A DNA stretch of 38,723 nucleotides from JAGQRJ01 sp041402045 (GCA_041402045.1 JAWKSZ010000078.1:1-38723), one strand, 5' to 3'; positions 1 to 7,888 are shown, numbered from the stretch's first letter. Program-made: numbers and translations. Notes: a model not told the origin generated them from the sequence alone.

Positions 1-945
1 GGGGTAGGCGAAGGCCCAGCTCGCGCCGCCGCGGGCGCCAGCGGGGACCCGGGCCACCCGCTTCCAGTCCGCGAGGTAGAGCGCGTCGTCCTCGGGGGCG
101 TAGACCGGCTCGCGATACACCGGGAGCGCGTCGAGGCGCAGCGCCAGGGCGCGGGGGAGCTCGGGGTCCGCGAGCTCGGTGTCCCGGTCCAGGTCCCCCA
201 GCGGGAAGCGCGCGGGCAGGGCGTCGGGGCCGCGGCGCGGGGTGAGGGACTCGACCCAGGCGCGGGGGCTCACGCTGCGGGAGCCGACGGCGCGCTCGCG
301 CGCGGGGTCGCCGCCGTGGGCGACGTAGGCCGCCAGCGCGCGGGCCGCGGCCTCGCGCTCGCCGAGGGTCGCCCAGGCCAGGAGCGCGCACCAGCTCGCC
401 CGCCGGGCGGTCGAGGGGTCGGAGCTGCGGGCGGCGAGGGCCTCGAACGCGCGGGCTGCGCGGGAGAGGTCGCCGAGCTCGAAGGCGCGCTCGCCCAGGG
501 TCGAGAGCGCGCTGAGGCTGGCGTCGCTCAGGGGGTAGCGCGCGGCCAGCGCCTCCAGGGCGTCCAGGTCGTCCTGCTCGAGGGCCTGCTTCAGGGCGAG
601 GCTGGCCTTGGGGTCGGTGGTCAGCCGGTAGCGGTCCTGGGCCTCGGGGGGGAGCTCCGCCAGGAGCTCGCGCAGGTAGGCGCGCAGCCCGCGGTCGAGC
701 CCGGGCCCGACCTGGGTCACGGGGCGGGCGGTGGGGGTCTCACGCTCGACCTCGGCCAGCTCGGCCTCGATCTCGAGGTAGGTCTCGACCGCCTTCTCGG
801 AGTTCCCGCGCCGGAGCTGGGCGCGGGCCGCCTCGAGCTTGAGCTCGAGCCCGCTGCGCCGGTCGGTGAACGTGCCGCTGGCCGCCGGATCCTGGGCCGT
901 GGCCGCGCCCACGCAGAGGGCGCCCACGAGGAGCACGCTGCGCAT
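1..945 (-). CDS. Secreted protein, N-terminal part of a TPR/PQQ-propeller-type protein (3' end off the window)
   Basis: An uninterrupted minus-strand frame of 315 codons starts at ATG 945 and runs off the left edge, so the C-terminus is missing. The start has a good ribosome binding site (GGAAGGAG, 8 bases upstream region 948-958). Residues 1-18 form a signal peptide ending ATAQ, so the protein is exported. The next ~200 residues are Ala/Leu/Glu-rich helices with TPR character (for example DLSRAARAFEALAARS) and contain a YRLTTDPKASLAL stretch. From my knowledge of planctomycete proteins, this pattern often precedes a PQQ-like beta-propeller. The last visible residues (VYAPEDDALYLADWKRVARV) look like the first propeller blade. 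Function is unknown; a periplasmic or cell-surface scaffold is the best guess. It lies 62 bases downstream of the VOC gene and may be co-transcribed with it. Confidence 0.8.
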   Translation of the reverse strand, partial: MRSVLLVGALCVGAATAQDPAASGTFTDRRSGLELKLEAARAQLRRGNSEKAVETYLEIEAELAEVERETPTARPVTQVGPGLDRGLRAYLRELLAELPPEAQDRYRLTTDPKASLALKQALEQDDLDALEALAARYPLSDASLSALSTLGERAFELGDLSRAARAFEALAARSSDPSTARRASWCALLAWATLGEREAAARALAAYVAHGGDPARERAVGSRSVSPRAWVESLTPRRGPDALPARFPLGDLDRDTELADPELPRALALRLDALPVYREPVYAPEDDALYLADWKRVARVPAGARGGASWAFAYP

Positions 946-1007
946 GCGCCTCTCCTTCCCTGCCCCCGAGTATACGTCGGGTTGCAGCCGCGACCCGCCT
1001 GGTACGC

Positions 1008-1547
1008 TCAGCTCCGGGGGAGCTCCCAGGGGGAGCCCTCGAGCTCGAGCCGGGTCACGGGCCCCGGACGCAGCGGGCAGTCGCTGGCGGCGAGGGGCGC
1101 GAGGTGCGGGACGAGCTCCGGGGCGCAGGCGAGCTCGACCCCGGTCACGAAGGACGCGCCCCGGGGCGCCTGACCTTGGCTGAGCTCGAGCAGGGGGAGC
1201 CCGGGGCGACAGGCCCACAGCGTGCGCGGCTGACTGGCCAGGGAGTGCGGGTGCAGGAACCATCCCGGGAGCGCGGCCAGGGTGTGGGCGGGGTCCTGCG
1301 CCACGTAGGCCAGGTGGTGCAGCCCGGGGCCGCGGCGCTCGAGCGCGCGGCGGTAGGGCCCCTCGGCGATCGGCTCCAGGAGCAGCAGCCGCGCGCCCCC
1401 ACCCCCGACGTAGCACTCGCGGGTGCCCTCGCCGGGGAAGTCCTCCACCTCGCCGGCGTGGGCGCGCAGCGGGCCCAGGTGGTCCAGGGCCTGGGCGAGG
1501 TCGGTCACCAGGACCGCGACGTGATCGCAGACGAGCGGGGGCGGCAT
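1008..1547 (-). CDS. VOC-superfamily protein (methylmalonyl-CoA epimerase/glyoxalase-like)
   Basis: A 179-residue cytoplasmic protein with the paired beta-alpha-beta-beta-beta modules of the vicinal oxygen chelate fold. Residues DHVAVLVTDL open module 1, LLLLEP closes it, and GLHHLAYVAQD opens module 2. The two histidines in DHVAV and HHLAY are at the positions that bind the metal in glyoxalase I and methylmalonyl-CoA epimerase. The ATG at 1547 is chosen because CCAGGAGG lies just upstream; a longer in-frame extension to 1652 has no such site. The C-terminal half is less typical (PGLPLLELSQG), so the substrate cannot be named. No methylmalonyl-CoA mutase gene lies nearby. It diverges from the FKBP gene, sharing a 125-bp control region. 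Confidence 0.72.
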   Translation of the reverse strand: MPPPLVCDHVAVLVTDLAQALDHLGPLRAHAGEVEDFPGEGTRECYVGGGGARLLLLEPIAEGPYRRALERRGPGLHHLAYVAQDPAHTLAALPGWFLHPHSLASQPRTLWACRPGLPLLELSQGQAPRGASFVTGVELACAPELVPHLAPLAASDCPLRPGPVTRLELEGSPWELPRS

Positions 1548-1592
1548 GCGAGCCTCCTGGGGAGACTCAGGGTATCGCAGCGGCGGCAGCGG

Positions 1593-1621
1593 TTGACGGA
1601 ACTGGCTCCCTCTCGAATACT
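1593..1621 (+). promoter_or_regulatory. Sigma-70-type promoter for the FKBP gene
   Basis: TTGACG (1593-1598) and AATACT (1616-1621) are separated by exactly 17 bases and match the -35 and -10 consensus at 5/6 and 4/6. They end 51 bases before the ATG at 1673. The position, in the divergent gap with the VOC gene, supports the call; activity is inferred. Confidence 0.5.
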
Positions 1622-1672
1622 GCCCCCTTCGCCTCCGACTCTGCGGAGGCACCCCCCCAGGAAGGACCTGTC

Positions 1673-2311
1673 ATGAACTGCCGAATCGCGCTCGCTGGAG
1701 CGCTGAGCGTGGCCTTGGCGAGCGCCGTCGTCGCTCAGGAGCCCGCGCTGGACACCACCACCCAGAAGGCGAGCTACGCGATCGGGCAGCAGCTCGGCGA
1801 GCGCGTGCGCTCCGAGACCGGGATCGATATCGAGTTCCTGATCATGGGCCTGCGCGAGGCCATGGCCGACAAGGGCCGGCTGACCGAGGACGAAATGCGC
1901 TCGATCTACAAGGTGTGGCAGGACGAGAAGAGCGCCGCCTACCTCGAGCGCAACAAGGCCAAGGAGGGCGTGAAGGTCACCGAGAGCGGCCTGCAGTACG
2001 AGGTCCTGCGCGAGGGCACCGGCGAGAAGCCCAAGGCCACCGACAAGGTCAAGGTGCACTACCGCGGCCAGCTCACCAACGGCCAGGAGTTCGACTCGAG
2101 CTACGCTCGGGGCAAGCCCGCCGAGTTCCCGGTCAACGGCGTGATCAAGGGCTGGGTCGAGGCCCTGCAGCTCATGCCCACCGGCAGCAAGTGGAAGCTC
2201 GTGATCCCGGCCGCCCTGGCCTACGGCGACCGGTCGCCCCCGGGCAGCGGGATCCCGCCGAACTCGATCCTCGTGTTCGAGGTCGAGCTGCTCGAGATCG
2301 TCAAGCAGTAG
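1673..2311 (+). CDS. Secreted FKBP-type peptidyl-prolyl cis-trans isomerase (FkpA/Mip-like)
   Basis: A 212-residue protein catalysing proline isomerisation, acting in the periplasm as a folding helper. Residues 1-21 are a signal peptide (ending SAVVA). Residues ~28-95 are the helical dimerisation domain found in FkpA and Mip, beginning KASYAIGQQLGERV. Residues ~100-212 are the FKBP domain, with VKVHYRGQL, EFDSSYARGK and the substrate-pocket segments GVIKGWVEAL and IPAALAYGDR, closing IPPNSILVFEVELL. All hallmarks are intact and the length is typical. The ATG at 1673 follows AGGAAGGA at a good distance. A promoter lies upstream and a perfect hairpin terminator downstream, so it is a single-gene unit. 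It may assist the outer-membrane proteins made from the bamA-skp operon; that link is inference. Confidence 0.93.
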   Translation: MNCRIALAGALSVALASAVVAQEPALDTTTQKASYAIGQQLGERVRSETGIDIEFLIMGLREAMADKGRLTEDEMRSIYKVWQDEKSAAYLERNKAKEGVKVTESGLQYEVLREGTGEKPKATDKVKVHYRGQLTNGQEFDSSYARGKPAEFPVNGVIKGWVEALQLMPTGSKWKLVIPAALAYGDRSPPGSGIPPNSILVFEVELLEIVKQ

Positions 2312-2330
2312 GCGTCACCCGCGCACGGTC

Positions 2331-2358
2331 GCGACCCGCCCCCTCCGGGGCGGGTCGC
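2331..2358 (+). terminator. Hairpin terminator after the FKBP gene
   Basis: A perfect 12-bp stem (GCGACCCGCCCC with GGGGCGGGTCGC) with a CTCC loop lies 20 bases after the stop codon. It is followed by TCTCAT rather than a full T-tract, as is common in GC-rich genomes. Confidence 0.7.
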
Positions 2359-2411
2359 TCTCATGTACGGGCGCGTGGCCTGGGGCGCCGGGGGTCCGTA
2401 GACTCCGCCCT

Positions 2412-3992
2412 ATGAGCAGCTCGACTTCACGTGTGGCGCGCTGGCTGGCCGTCGGGGCGCTGCTGGCGCTCTGCGGCTGCGAGCCGCCGCCGCCTCCGCC
2501 GCCCGCGCCTCCGCCCCTGCCGCCGCAGGCCCGGCCTGCGCCGACGCCGACGCCGGAGCCTCCGGCGCCCACGCCCCCGCGGGACCTCCCTCAGCCCTAC
2601 CCCGAGCCGCGAGCGACGGGGGAGGGCGCGCCCTTCGCGGCGGGCCCTCTGGCGGGTCCGCGGGAGGGGATCCTGGGCGACGTCGAGCGCGGCGTGTTCC
2701 ACGTCGCTCGCTGGCCCCGGGAGCTGGTGGCCCTCGCGCCGGAGACGGGCGAGGTCGTCTACCGCCACGCCGCGGGCGAGGCCCCGCTGCTCGTGGTCGG
2801 GAATCGCCTGCTGGCCGTGGGCGAGGGCGCGCTGTGGATCCTCGACACCCAGGACGGCGCGGCGGTGTTCGAGCTGCCGCTGCCGTGCCTGCCTCCCCTC
2901 GACGACCCCGCCTTCGAGCCCAGCGCCGTCGGCGTCGAGGGCCACGTGGGGAGCGTGGTCGTGGTGCTCGTGCACGTCGAGCGCGCCGTCGCGTGGGAGC
3001 GCGTCGACCCGGACGCCCCCGACCGCGAGGCGGCGCTGCGCAGGGCCGGCGAGGCGTTCGCGGCGGCGCAGGCGGAGGCCCAGGCGGCGGCCGTGACCTA
3101 CCGCTTCGCCGTCGACGTCGAGGCGGGGCGGGTCGTGGAGTGTCCTGACCGCCGGGCGTGCGAGCACGTGGAGTGGAACACCACGGTGGGCCCGGTCGGG
3201 ATCGGCATGCGCTCGCAGTACTACGGCAGAGCGAAGGGGGGCGGTCAGGACTGGGCCGTGCGCGCGCGCCGGCTGTTCGCGTCGGTGCCCACGCCGCCGG
3301 AGCCGACCCCACCCCTGCCCCCGCCGTGGCCCGAGCCCGAGGCCCAGGGCGAGGTGCCAGCCTTCTCCGCGGGGCTGCGCTACGGGCAGTCGGGGCGCGG
3401 CGCGCTGGCCGATCCGCAGCGCGGCGTCTACCACCTGCTGCTCGAGGACGCGCTGGTCGCCGTCGAGCCCGAGACCGGCGAGCGGGTCTACGCCCACGCC
3501 CAGGAGGGCGTGCCCCTGGCGGTGCTCGGCGATCGGCTCGTGGTCCGCGGCGAGGGCGCGCTGTGGATCCTCGACACCCGGGACGGGGCGGCGGTGTTCC
3601 GGGTCGCCTCGCCGCACTTCCCGCCCCTGGCCGAGGAGGCCGGCCGCTACGGCCGGATCCAGGCGACCCACGCCCAGGGGTCGCAGGTGCGCCTCGAGGT
3701 CTCGTGGGTGGAGCCGGCGCCTCCCGACCCCGACGCGGTGGAGCGCGCCCCCTCGTACGCCTTCGGGCTCGACGTGGCGAGCGGCGCCCTGCTCGCGCCC
3801 CCGACCCTGCCGGAGGAGCAGCGCCTGCTGGCCGCGGAGGAGGTGGGGCCGCTACCGGCTGGACATGCACAACTGGACCGCGCGGGGAGGCGCCGGGGCG
3901 AGTTCCGGGGGACCCGCTGTGGGAGCTCGGAGGTCCGTGACCTGAGCTACCGCGAGCCGCTGAAGGTCGAGGCCGACGACCCGCCGCGCTGA
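2412..3992 (+). CDS. Proline-rich lipoprotein with duplicated propeller-like module
   Basis: A 526-residue protein of unknown function. Residues 1-23 are a lipoprotein signal (LALCGC, lipidated Cys23), followed by a proline-rich linker to about residue 62. Two homologous modules follow: LVALAPETGEVVYRHA near residue 110 and LVAVEPETGERVYAHA near 350, each ending in GEGALWILDT.DGAAVF. They are separated by a second Pro-rich linker, PPEPTPPLPPPWPEPEA. The modules look like single blades of a WD40/PQQ propeller. There is no Shine-Dalgarno sequence; TAGACT ends seven bases before the ATG (see findings on leaderless starts). From about 3843 codon usage deteriorates (CTA, GCA, CAA) while the +1 frame reads WGRYRLDMHNWTARG with normal codons. 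The last ~50 residues may therefore reflect a compensated frameshift. It is an outer- or inner-membrane-anchored periplasmic protein. Confidence 0.8.
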   Translation: MSSSTSRVARWLAVGALLALCGCEPPPPPPPAPPPLPPQARPAPTPTPEPPAPTPPRDLPQPYPEPRATGEGAPFAAGPLAGPREGILGDVERGVFHVARWPRELVALAPETGEVVYRHAAGEAPLLVVGNRLLAVGEGALWILDTQDGAAVFELPLPCLPPLDDPAFEPSAVGVEGHVGSVVVVLVHVERAVAWERVDPDAPDREAALRRAGEAFAAAQAEAQAAAVTYRFAVDVEAGRVVECPDRRACEHVEWNTTVGPVGIGMRSQYYGRAKGGGQDWAVRARRLFASVPTPPEPTPPLPPPWPEPEAQGEVPAFSAGLRYGQSGRGALADPQRGVYHLLLEDALVAVEPETGERVYAHAQEGVPLAVLGDRLVVRGEGALWILDTRDGAAVFRVASPHFPPLAEEAGRYGRIQATHAQGSQVRLEVSWVEPAPPDPDAVERAPSYAFGLDVASGALLAPPTLPEEQRLLAAEEVGPLPAGHAQLDRAGRRRGEFRGTRCGSSEVRDLSYREPLKVEADDPPR

Positions 3993-4006
3993 GCGCGCTC
4001 ACCCCG

Positions 4007-4030
4007 GTCTCCAGGGGCGCGCCCAGAGAC
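4007..4030 (+). terminator. Possible hairpin terminator before the methyltransferase operon
   Basis: GTCTC (4007-4011) pairs with GAGAC (4026-4030) around a GGGGCGCGCCC core, and TTAGAAACTT follows. It sits just after the lipoprotein stop codon. The stem is interrupted, so confidence is modest. Confidence 0.4.
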
Positions 4031-4082
4031 TTAGAAACTTGCCCCCTCCTCGTTGCCGATAGCGAGGTCGAGGGGGCGCAGC

Positions 4083-5504
4083 GTGCGCACGATCTGGTAC
4101 ATGGGGGCCAAGACCCGAATCACCGACTCGATCCTCGAGGCGGTGGAGGCCGCGGCCCCGCGGGCCGAGCGGGTCCTGGACCTCATGAGCGGGACCGGGG
4201 TCGTGGCCCGGACCCTGGCCGACCGCTACCGGGTCCACGCCAACGACGTGCAGCGCTACGCCCAGACCGTGGCCCAGGCCTACCTCGAGCCCAGCCGCGG
4301 CTTCACCCCGGACCTCGAGCGCGACCTCGGCCCGGCGTTCCGCGAGAACCTGGCGCCCTTGCGCGAGGCCCTCGAGCCGGCCCTGGCCCGGGAGCAGGCC
4401 TTCCTCGAGGCCTTCGGGTTCGCGGGCCCTCAGCCCGACGCGCCCCTCGCCTGGAGCCTGCCCGCCGCCGCCGTGCGCCAGGCGCAGCGCAAGGTCCCGC
4501 GGGACGAGGACGCCCGCGCCCACGCCTACCGCGGCTTCGCCCTGCGCGAGACCCCCTGCTTCATGGAGCAGGAGTCGGTGCGCGGGGTCGGGGTGTTCGC
4601 CGGCTTCAGCTCGCTCCTGCGCCTGGAGGCGCTCGAGGCCCGGCGCCGCGACCCCCGCGCGTTCCCCTACCAGCTCGCGACGACCTACTACCCGAACGTC
4701 TACCTCGGGCTGCGCCAGGCGCTCGAGGTCGACTCGCTGCGCTACGCGATCGACCGCCTGCAGGGCCCGCGCGCGGCCGCCAAGCGCCGGCTGTACCTGG
4801 CCGCGCTGCTCCACGCCACGAGCGTGGCCACCTCCGCCACCAGCCACTTCTGCCAGCCCCGCGGCCTGGTGCGCGACAGCGAGGTGCGCGCCGTGCTCGC
4901 CCGACGGGCGCTCTCGATCCCCGAGGGGCTGGCGAGCTACGCCGCGGAGATCCAGGCGGAGCAGGTCGCCGAGGGCGGCCGGCACACCACCAGCGCCCAG
5001 GACTGGCGCGCGCTCTACGCCCAGGGGGTCGACGTGGACCTGGTCTACGCCGACCCGCCCTACACCGCGGACAACTACTCGCGCTTCTATCACGTGCTCG
5101 AGGTGCTGGTCGACTACGACTACCCCGAGCTGAGCAAGGGCGGGCACAGCAAGGGCCGCTACCCGCTGCTCTCGCTGCGCCACCGCTCGCCGTTCTGCGT
5201 GAAGCGCAGCGTGGAGCAGGAGCTGCGGGACCTCGTGCTCGCCAGCGCCCACCGCGGCGCGAGCCTGGTGCTCTCCTACGGCGAGGAGAACGGGCTCGCG
5301 CTCAAGACCTGGCGCGACCAGGGCCTCAGCGCGCGGGAGGCCCGCGCGCGCTTCGTGGACCTGGCGCGGGTGGGCTACCGCCACGTGGAGCTGCGCACCC
5401 GCGCGCTCATGCACTCGGGTCAGGGCGACTCGAACCACCAGATCACCGAGCTGCTGCTGATCGCCCGCGACCCCCGCCCGCAGGAGGACGACCCGTGCGC
5501 CTGA
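4083..5504 (+). CDS. D12-class N6-adenine DNA methyltransferase (first of a tandem pair)
   Basis: A 473-residue enzyme predicted to transfer a methyl group from S-adenosylmethionine to the N6 of adenine in a specific DNA sequence. The N-terminal IWYMGAK (residues 4-10) and MSGTG (35-39) form the AdoMet pocket, and DPPY at 324-327 is the catalytic motif IV, followed by YSRFYHVLEVL. The order (AdoMet motif before DPPY) and this motif set are those of the Dam/D12 family. The segment between them (~200-310) is the likely target-recognition region. GTG 4083 is preferred because AGGGGG ends six bases upstream; a TTG at 4053 has no site. It overlaps the second methyltransferase gene by 10 bases, so the two are co-translated. 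No endonuclease gene is adjacent. Confidence 0.88.
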   Translation: MRTIWYMGAKTRITDSILEAVEAAAPRAERVLDLMSGTGVVARTLADRYRVHANDVQRYAQTVAQAYLEPSRGFTPDLERDLGPAFRENLAPLREALEPALAREQAFLEAFGFAGPQPDAPLAWSLPAAAVRQAQRKVPRDEDARAHAYRGFALRETPCFMEQESVRGVGVFAGFSSLLRLEALEARRRDPRAFPYQLATTYYPNVYLGLRQALEVDSLRYAIDRLQGPRAAAKRRLYLAALLHATSVATSATSHFCQPRGLVRDSEVRAVLARRALSIPEGLASYAAEIQAEQVAEGGRHTTSAQDWRALYAQGVDVDLVYADPPYTADNYSRFYHVLEVLVDYDYPELSKGGHSKGRYPLLSLRHRSPFCVKRSVEQELRDLVLASAHRGASLVLSYGEENGLALKTWRDQGLSAREARARFVDLARVGYRHVELRTRALMHSGQGDSNHQITELLLIARDPRPQEDDPCA

Positions 5505-6691
5505 TCGGAAACAAGACCAAGCTCCTGGGCCAGATCGAGGGCTTCCTCGCCGAGCGCGGGGTGCACGAGGGCAGCTTCCTCGACGTGTTCGCGGGCACCG
5601 CCTCGGTCGGCCGCCACTTCCGCCGCCTGGGCTTCACCGTCCACACCAACGACCTCTTGGCCGCCTCCTACGCGCGCCAGCGCGCGACGGTGACCCTCGG
5701 GCGCTGCCCGCGGCTGAAGGGCGTGCTCGAGCTCCCCGAGGTCCAGACCTTCCTCGCGAGCGACCCCGGGCGCGCGGCGCTGGACGCCTGCGTGGCCCCG
5801 ACGGGGGCGCCCAAGGACCTGCGCCGGGTCGTGGCCTTCCTCAACGCAGGGCTCGCGCCCCGCAGCGGGTTCATGAGCGAGCACTACGCCGAGGGCGGGC
5901 GCGGCGGGCGCCTGTTCTTCTCCCGGGAGAACGGGGCGCGGATCGACGCGGTCCACGACCGGCTCTGCGCCTGGCGCGAGGCGCGGGTCCTGGACGAGGA
6001 CGGGTTCTTCCTCCTGCTCAGCGCGCTCCTCGACGCCGCGGACCGGGTGGCGAACATTTCGGGGACCTACGGCGCGTTCCTCAAGAAGCTGCAGAAGAGC
6101 GCCACCGACCCGCTGACGCTCAAGGTCCCGGAGCTCGAGCCGAGCCTGCCGCGGGGGGTGGCCCACCGCCGCGACGCGAACCAGCTCGTGCGCGAGCTGC
6201 GGGTGGACGTGATCTACATGGACCCGCCCTACAACCAGCGGCAGTACGTGAAGAACTACCACGTGCTCGAGGTCCTGGCCGAGCTGCACGAGGTCACGGA
6301 CCGCGCGGCCTACGCCCAGGGGATCTACGGCAAGACCGGGCTGCGCGAGTTCCCCCAGCGCCTGTCGGCCTACTGCCGGCGCGGGCGCGGGATCTGCCGC
6401 GAGGCGTTCCGCGACCTGGTGCACGGGGCGCAGGCCGAGCACCTCGTGATCTCCTACAGCGAGGAGGGGATCCTCTCGCGGGAGGACATTGGCTCGGCCC
6501 TGGCCGAGGCCTGCGGGCAGCGGCGCTACGACTACGCGCGCGACCACGCCACGATCGACTACAAGCGCTTCCGCTCCGACGGCGACGACGCCCGCAGCTA
6601 CCGCGTGCTCGACGGGCGCGCCCGGGACCAGGTCCACGAGTGGCTGTTCTACGCGCGCAAGCCGCGGCGCCTGCTGCGCAAGGCTGGCTGA
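5495..6691 (+). CDS. D12-class N6-adenine DNA methyltransferase (second of a tandem pair)
   Basis: A 398-residue homologue of the preceding enzyme. RLIGNKTKLL (2-11) and VFAGTAS (31-37) form the AdoMet site; DPPY is at residues 243-246, followed by NQRQYVKNYHVLE, a form I associate with the FokI/StsI type and COG3392-type methylases. The C-terminus reads DHATIDYKRFRSDGDDARSYRVLDG, typical of that subgroup. GTG 5495 overlaps the upstream stop by 10 bases. Two different D12 methylases side by side usually modify the two strands of an asymmetric site; this is family knowledge, not shown here. No restriction gene lies within the 2 kb downstream. The gene ends two bases before a long structured inverted repeat that may end the transcript. 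Confidence 0.87.
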   Translation: MRLIGNKTKLLGQIEGFLAERGVHEGSFLDVFAGTASVGRHFRRLGFTVHTNDLLAASYARQRATVTLGRCPRLKGVLELPEVQTFLASDPGRAALDACVAPTGAPKDLRRVVAFLNAGLAPRSGFMSEHYAEGGRGGRLFFSRENGARIDAVHDRLCAWREARVLDEDGFFLLLSALLDAADRVANISGTYGAFLKKLQKSATDPLTLKVPELEPSLPRGVAHRRDANQLVRELRVDVIYMDPPYNQRQYVKNYHVLEVLAELHEVTDRAAYAQGIYGKTGLREFPQRLSAYCRRGRGICREAFRDLVHGAQAEHLVISYSEEGILSREDIGSALAEACGQRRYDYARDHATIDYKRFRSDGDDARSYRVLDGRARDQVHEWLFYARKPRRLLRKAG

Positions 6692-6693
6692 AG

Positions 6694-6839
6694 TGCTGCG
6701 CGTCAGACGTTCCGGTACAGGTCGCGCAGCAATCGTCGTCCCTGGCTAGGCGCGAGGAGGGAGCAATGCGGGCCGGCCAGACCGACGAGCAACAACGCCA
6801 GGGGCGGCGAGGGCAAAGCGAGATGTACCGGAACGTCTG
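6694..6839 (+). repeat. Nested long inverted repeat / structured RNA candidate after the methyltransferases
   Basis: A perfect 16-bp inverted repeat, CAGACGTTCCGGTACA (6704-6719) and its complement (6824-6839), encloses 104 bases. Inside it, CGTCGTCCCTGGC (6734-6746) can pair along all 13 positions with GCCAGGGGCGGCG (6797-6809), using two G.U pairs. A third, local pairing joins TGCTGCGCG (6694-6702) to CGCGCAGCA (6723-6731) and would compete with the outer stem. The loop contains GAGGAGGGAGCA followed by an ATG that could begin a 39-residue frame (6766-6885). The element may be a MITE-like mobile repeat, an intergenic ncRNA, or an elaborate 3' end for the methyltransferase transcript. I see no second copy in this window. 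Confidence 0.7.
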
Positions 6840-6856
6840 GATGCCGTACCAGGGCC

Positions 6857-7036
6857 TCAGCTCGAGGCGAGCGCGCTCGGGGTGAGCCCCGGCTCGGGCT
6901 CGGGCTCGTCCTCCGTCCGGCCCGTGAGCCAGGCGCGCTCCACCTCGCTCTGGCGGCGGGCCGCGTCGAGCCGGCGCAGCGGCGACTCCAGGTAGAGCGG
7001 CCAGGCGAGCGGGGCGGCGGGAAACACGTCGATCAT
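6857..7036 (-). CDS. Small hypothetical protein, 59 residues
   Basis: The frame starts at ATG 7036 with a strong ribosome binding site (GAGGAGGAG, six bases away) and encodes 59 residues. It has a hydrophobic start (MIDVFPAAPLAWPLYLES), a charged middle (RRLDAARRQSEVERAW) and a Glu/Pro-rich tail. I do not recognise a family. There is no signal peptide or clear membrane segment. It is convergent with the methyltransferase unit and divergent from the cytochrome c operon. The strong SD and high-GC3 codons support a real gene; the frame extended further upstream is only antisense to the next gene. Confidence 0.55.
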   Translation of the reverse strand: MIDVFPAAPLAWPLYLESPLRRLDAARRQSEVERAWLTGRTEDEPEPEPGLTPSALASS

Positions 7037-7285
7037 GGGGGGCTCCTCCTCGGGTGCGCAGAGGGTCCTCGGCGCTCGCGAAGGCGCGATAAGCGCCGGA
7101 TCAACCGCAGGACAACCGCGGAGGCGCCCCGTCACGGGCGCAACCCGTTGCGCTGCCAGCGGTAAATCCGCGCCTTTCCGATTATCCTGCCGAGGTCCGT
7201 AGTGCTGGTGAGGCACCTGGACGAAACGCCGCGGAGGCGGCGCGGCAGCGCGAGCTGTCGGAACACCACGGAGGAGAAGACGTCC

Positions 7286-7888
7286 GTGCAACGTGCCCTG
7301 TTCGGGGTCGTGCTGCTGGGGCTCTGCGCTGCGCTGGTCGGTTGCGACCCGCCCACCAGCACCCGCACCCTGACCCTCCCCCGCGCGGTGTTCGCCGCCG
7401 GGTCGCCCCCCGACGACGCCGAGCGCCTGCAGCCGGCGCCCCTGAGCTTCGTGTACACGGTGCCCCAGGGCTGGGAGGAGCGCCCGCCCCAGGAGTTCCG
7501 CCAGGTCAACCTGCGCCTGGCCCCGCCCGAGCCCGGCGCGCCCCAGCCCCACGTCGAGTGCTACCTCACCCGCCTGCCCAACAGCGCGGCGGGGGTGCTC
7601 ATGAACGTGAACCGCTGGCGCAAGCAAATGGGCCAGGACCCCGTCGACGACGCGACCGTGTCCGGCTACCCCACCGCGCCCCTGCTCGGCGCGTCCGCGG
7701 TCGTGGTCGACCTCCAGGGCGACTACACCGACGGCCACGGCGGGCACGCGGGCTACACGCTCCTGGGCTGGATCCTGCCCTGGGGGCGCGACGCGGTGTT
7801 CGTGAAGGCCGTGGGCCCCAGCGCCGAGATCGACGCCGAGCGCGCGCGGATCGGCGAGTTCCTCCAGAGCCTGCGGGTGAAGCCGTGA
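7286..7888 (+). CDS. Lipoprotein of the cytochrome c biogenesis operon
   Basis: A 200-residue lipoprotein starting at GTG 7286, nine bases after GGAGGAG. The signal peptide ends LVGC, with lipidated Cys20. The mature part contains FVYTVPQGWEERPPQEFRQVNLRL and later VVDLQGDYTDG, GYTLLGW and VFVKAVGP. This pattern (a 'VPxGW' strand and a hydrophobic 'VKxxGP' strand) resembles the PsbP/Mog1-like fold, but this is a resemblance only. Its stop overlaps the resB start (GTGA), so it is translationally coupled to cytochrome c maturation genes. A role in that process is inferred from position alone. Confidence 0.75.
   Translation: MQRALFGVVLLGLCAALVGCDPPTSTRTLTLPRAVFAAGSPPDDAERLQPAPLSFVYTVPQGWEERPPQEFRQVNLRLAPPEPGAPQPHVECYLTRLPNSAAGVLMNVNRWRKQMGQDPVDDATVSGYPTAPLLGASAVVVDLQGDYTDGHGGHAGYTLLGWILPWGRDAVFVKAVGPSAEIDAERARIGEFLQSLRVKP

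Noticed and set aside
316..1173. 285-codon plus-strand frame at the left edge
   Set aside because: It is the complement of the exported TPR-type gene on the minus strand, which has a signal peptide and a good ribosome binding site.
6694..6839. Retron-type ncRNA (inverted ends around a structured core)
   Set aside because: No reverse transcriptase gene lies anywhere in the window and the internal structure is not msr/msd-like.
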